DNA of 23,440 nucleotides. Origin: Punctularia strigosozonata HHB-11173 SS5. Taxonomy: Eukaryota > Basidiomycota > Agaricomycetes > Corticiales > Punctulariaceae. The DNA is taken from assembly GCF_000264995.1 (NCBI RefSeq), contig NW_006767446.1, positions 561,099 to 584,538 on the forward strand. The letters are read 5' to 3'. Each line of letters begins with the position of its first letter. Within the stretch, counting starts at the first letter, position 1. The translations under genes were made by a program, and so were the position numbers. Below the pieces are notes generated by a model, which saw only the letters and a list, made by a program, of their open reading frames with translations, ran no database searches and was not told the DNA's origin. Positions 21,271-23,440 of the stretch are shown in pieces.

Positions 21271-22831
21271 ATGCCTCGCATAACTGTGAATCCGCACGAG
21301 CAGGTGCCGCCAGACTTCGCAGGGCCAGCTTTCATCCTCGCTCGGGCCGCTATCGCTCAGGCGAACGGAATTACCGAAGAGGAGGCAATCCAGGCACTCA
21401 CGGACCAGTGGGCCAGCCAGAACAACGCGGAGAAGCAAGCGTGGAACGCGCAGGCAGCAGAAGATCAGGAAGCGGCGGAAACAGCCGAGCGCGAGCGAGC
21501 AGAGAGAGCAGAAGCGGAGAGATTGGACGAGGAGAGGGAGGCCGCCAAGACTCGTCCTAAAGCGCCAGTGTACGAGGACAATCAGACGATCGGCGACGAC
21601 CAAGATCTCCACACCGATTCCGACATTCTCCTCAAGCTGCGCAATTACAAGTACACCGACATGTGGTATCACGGAGCCAACGGCAGAAGACTCGCCACCT
21701 CGTGGGCCGTATCCCGCAACGACGACACCATGGTCCTCGCCAAAGAAGGGGAGGGATTGGCAGTAAAGCATTCCTCCACCGCAAAACTCGCGAGGCACTG
21801 CGTCCCAGACCGGGATCTGACCTGGGAGCAATTTACAGTCGCGAAAGGGGGGCTTCTCGAGGATATGGCAAGAGTTGGATGGGAGGCGAACGTCATTCAT
21901 GATTTCGCGCTCCTCTTCTACAAGATGGACGGCCACCGCATCCGCTATCAGCCGTACGGTAACACCTGTTTGCTGATCTACATGGACGAAGTTCGTCGAG
22001 GGTGGCACCTCGCGTACGATATGGACAGCAGGAACAAGCCGAGACCGGGGGAGGGTTTGACTTTCAACCCGGGCAATTTCAACGAGGCGCGATTTGCGCG
22101 AGTCGTAACGACCTACCTCCAGGAACAAGCTTACGATACGCTAGCCGGTGAGCTCACCCTGCCCTCCTCTTTCGAGACCTTACTCACGTTGTCCTTTCCT
22201 TTAACCCTCCCAACCCTGCACCTCGTACACGCAAACACAACGCTCACCGCGTTCATTATCGCAACCCCTTCCCAACGTCGTACCATCACCATGGTCGACG
22301 TCAACGCCCGGGCGCATGCACGCACGCGGTCGACGTACGAACGTGCCACCGCACCTCACGCCATGGCGCGCCCGCACGCCCCGCTCGTGCCTTATCGTTG
22401 CGACACGGCGATCAGATCTTCGGAATCGACCCCAGGCCCAGCTCGCAGCGCCACTGCGCACAGAGAAAGCCCACGCAGCCAGATCGGGCAGTCCATACGC
22501 CCGCCCGGACAGCAGCCGACCCGAGAAGAACCAGAATTTTCGGCAAAGCGCCGGCGCAAACGCCCATTCGCCGTGCGCACTATGCCTTGGGCGATTCTCC
22601 CACAACGTCCGCGCCTGCAACTCTCGGAACCTCTGGAGTGGAAAGCGGGCTTACTCCTCGCGCGACGAGCGCGGGTACCTCGTCGGCCCCAACGGCAGCA
22701 GCATCTGCACCGATTTCCAAATCGCGCGAGGGTGTCGGTGTACGCACACGCACACCTACCAGCACATTTGCTCCGGATGCAGAGACGCAGGCCACGGAGC
22801 TTACAAGTGCCCGCTTGCGCAGGGCCTCTAA
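21271..22831 (+). CDS. Retroelement gag-like protein
   Basis: The frame from ATG 21271 runs through an acidic, Glu/Ala-rich coiled-coil (about residues 50-90), a folded-looking core (WYHGANGRR to FNPGNFNEARFARVV), then loses character after 22147. A GT-AG intron of 268 bp (22148-22415, GTGAGC..ATCAG) joins it in phase to a second frame, giving 430 residues in all. The C-terminal part carries cysteine/histidine clusters: CALCLGRFSHNVRAC, like a CCHC knuckle with one extra residue, then ICTDFQIARGCRC and HICSGCRDAGHGAYKC. Such Cys/His tails occur, from memory, in gag-like ORFs of agaricomycete retroelements of the DIRS/tyrosine-recombinase type or similar. If the long intron is wrong, the same change of frame means a frameshifted copy. 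Confidence 0.6.
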
Positions 22832-23018
22832 GGCGCTCACGCCGTTGCACGCAGCGGGATGGCATCAGCATCTCTCCCGGCACGGCCTCTTGTTCAAATA
22901 TCCATTCTTGGTGTCATCTATCTTACACGGTTTCGACGCGGGCATCGTGCCCCCTAATACTACCTTTGTGCCCCCTGTCAAGATCAAGATGGAGCTAAGT
23001 CCGACGCCGGAGGTGTGA
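22800..23018 (+). pseudogene. Truncated reverse-transcriptase ORF, N-terminus only
   Basis: Overlapping the end of the gag-like ORF in another frame is a segment reading TPLHAAGWHQHLSRHGLL, then KYPFLVSSILHGFDAG, then TTFVPP. This matches, from memory, the N-terminal region that precedes the polymerase domain in a common agaricomycete reverse-transcriptase ORF. The similarity fades at about 22975 and the frame ends at 23018; no polymerase motif is present in the window. There is no Met near the start, so expression in an intact copy would need frameshifting or splicing from gag. This copy cannot encode a polymerase. Confidence 0.5.
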
Positions 23019-23440
23019 CGTCCGGACCTAGCGAGATGATTGTCGGAGTCGGGTCGGAAGAAAGTCGGAGTGAGTCGGAGAATGTCGGAGCAGAGTTTCG
23101 GGATTCAAAGAGTGAGTGCGAGTACGGACCAGACTCAAGCTTTAAGACTTGAGTCGCTACGCGCTCTAAGTCCGTGTCGGAGCAGAGGAGTAACTTAGTC
23201 GATATTCGAACTAAGGAGTTAGAGTACAGGAGCTAGGAGTTTATATACGCGGAGGCACGGTTCGGAGCTCGTATCGATAGGGAGTTATCGGAACTATGAA
23301 CCATGTGGAATAAGGAGTTATCGGAACTATGAACCATGTGGAACTGTCAATCGTAAGGACGGAGCATATGGTTACGAAGCTGATAATCGGAGGTAGAATA
23401 AGTCCGAAGGGAATATCAAACCGTTAAAGGCATATCGATC
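23014..23440 (+). mobile_element. Probable LTR fragment, runs off the window
   Basis: The sequence turns abruptly at TGTGACGTCCGGACC (23014), a start typical of fungal Ty3/Gypsy-type LTRs (TG.. then a GC-rich block). It has no coding potential, is rich in GTCGGAG motifs (23040-23095), has a TATA-like TTATATA (23241-23247) and a short direct repeat further on. The other end lies outside the window, so neither TG..CA ends nor a target duplication can be checked. It may have inserted into the retroelement reverse-transcriptase ORF. Confidence 0.4.
23281..23343. repeat. 30-bp direct repeat, period 33
   Basis: The segment beginning GGAGTTATCGGAACTATG is present at 23281-23310 and again, identical, at 23314-23343, separated by TAA. 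It sits inside the LTR-like region. Confidence 0.85.

Noticed and set aside
21109-22128. 339-codon minus-strand ORF
   Set aside because: Antisense of the gag-like ORF; no recognisable protein features.
22148-22998. Continuation of the first gag frame as a 592-codon ORF
   Set aside because: After 22147 the translation turns into low-complexity Arg/Pro/His-rich sequence, while the Cys/His motifs lie in another frame reachable by a GT-AG intron.

Overview
The window looks like nuclear DNA of a filamentous basidiomycete, most likely a wood- or litter-decaying agaricomycete. The genes are split by many short introns (about 46-65 bp, GT-AG with a few candidate GC-AG), the encoded enzymes are secreted fungal esterases, and the rest is transposon and repeat debris of a kind usual in agaricomycete genomes. 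I cannot name the species. All exon models were assembled by hand from splice sites, reading frame and comparison between paralogues; no transcript or database evidence was available.

Layout. (1) 265-4231: a nine-exon gene of unknown function (1039 codons when joined), with a proline-rich repetitive centre and a basic C-terminus. Its fifth exon is cut by a 417-bp inverted-repeat transposon flanked by a 3-bp duplication, so it is probably a young pseudogene. (2) 4490-5450: a degenerate dimeric tandem repeat (about 220 bp per dimer). (3) 5990-6410: a small low-complexity ORF; 6510-6592: an imperfect hairpin; 6806-7207: a GC-rich minisatellite with 29/30-bp units. (4) 7437-8793: a 1357-bp Mutator-like non-autonomous transposon with TIRs of about 250 bp and a 9-bp target duplication, carrying two tRNA/SINE-like segments. 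(5) 8803-11172: mostly unassigned DNA with a decayed minus-strand gene at 10137-10711.

(6) 11173-18630: three tandem, same-strand paralogues of the fungal type B carboxylesterase/lipase family (alpha/beta hydrolase). Each has a signal peptide, a GESAG nucleophile, a DEG glutamate and a catalytic His, and all share the same intron positions; the third has one extra intron and one GC donor. (7) 19405-20791: a secreted glucuronoyl methylesterase of CAZy family CE15 with an intact Ser-Glu-His triad. The four genes together read as a secreted-esterase cluster acting on ester bonds in plant cell walls, lipids or extractives. CE15 enzymes cut the glucuronoyl ester linking lignin to glucuronoxylan; the substrates of the three carboxylesterases cannot be read from sequence.

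(8) 21271-23018: a gag-like ORF and the first part of a reverse-transcriptase ORF from an agaricomycete retroelement, broken off near 22975-23014. It is followed by a sequence starting TGTGACGTCC that looks like an LTR and runs off the window end.
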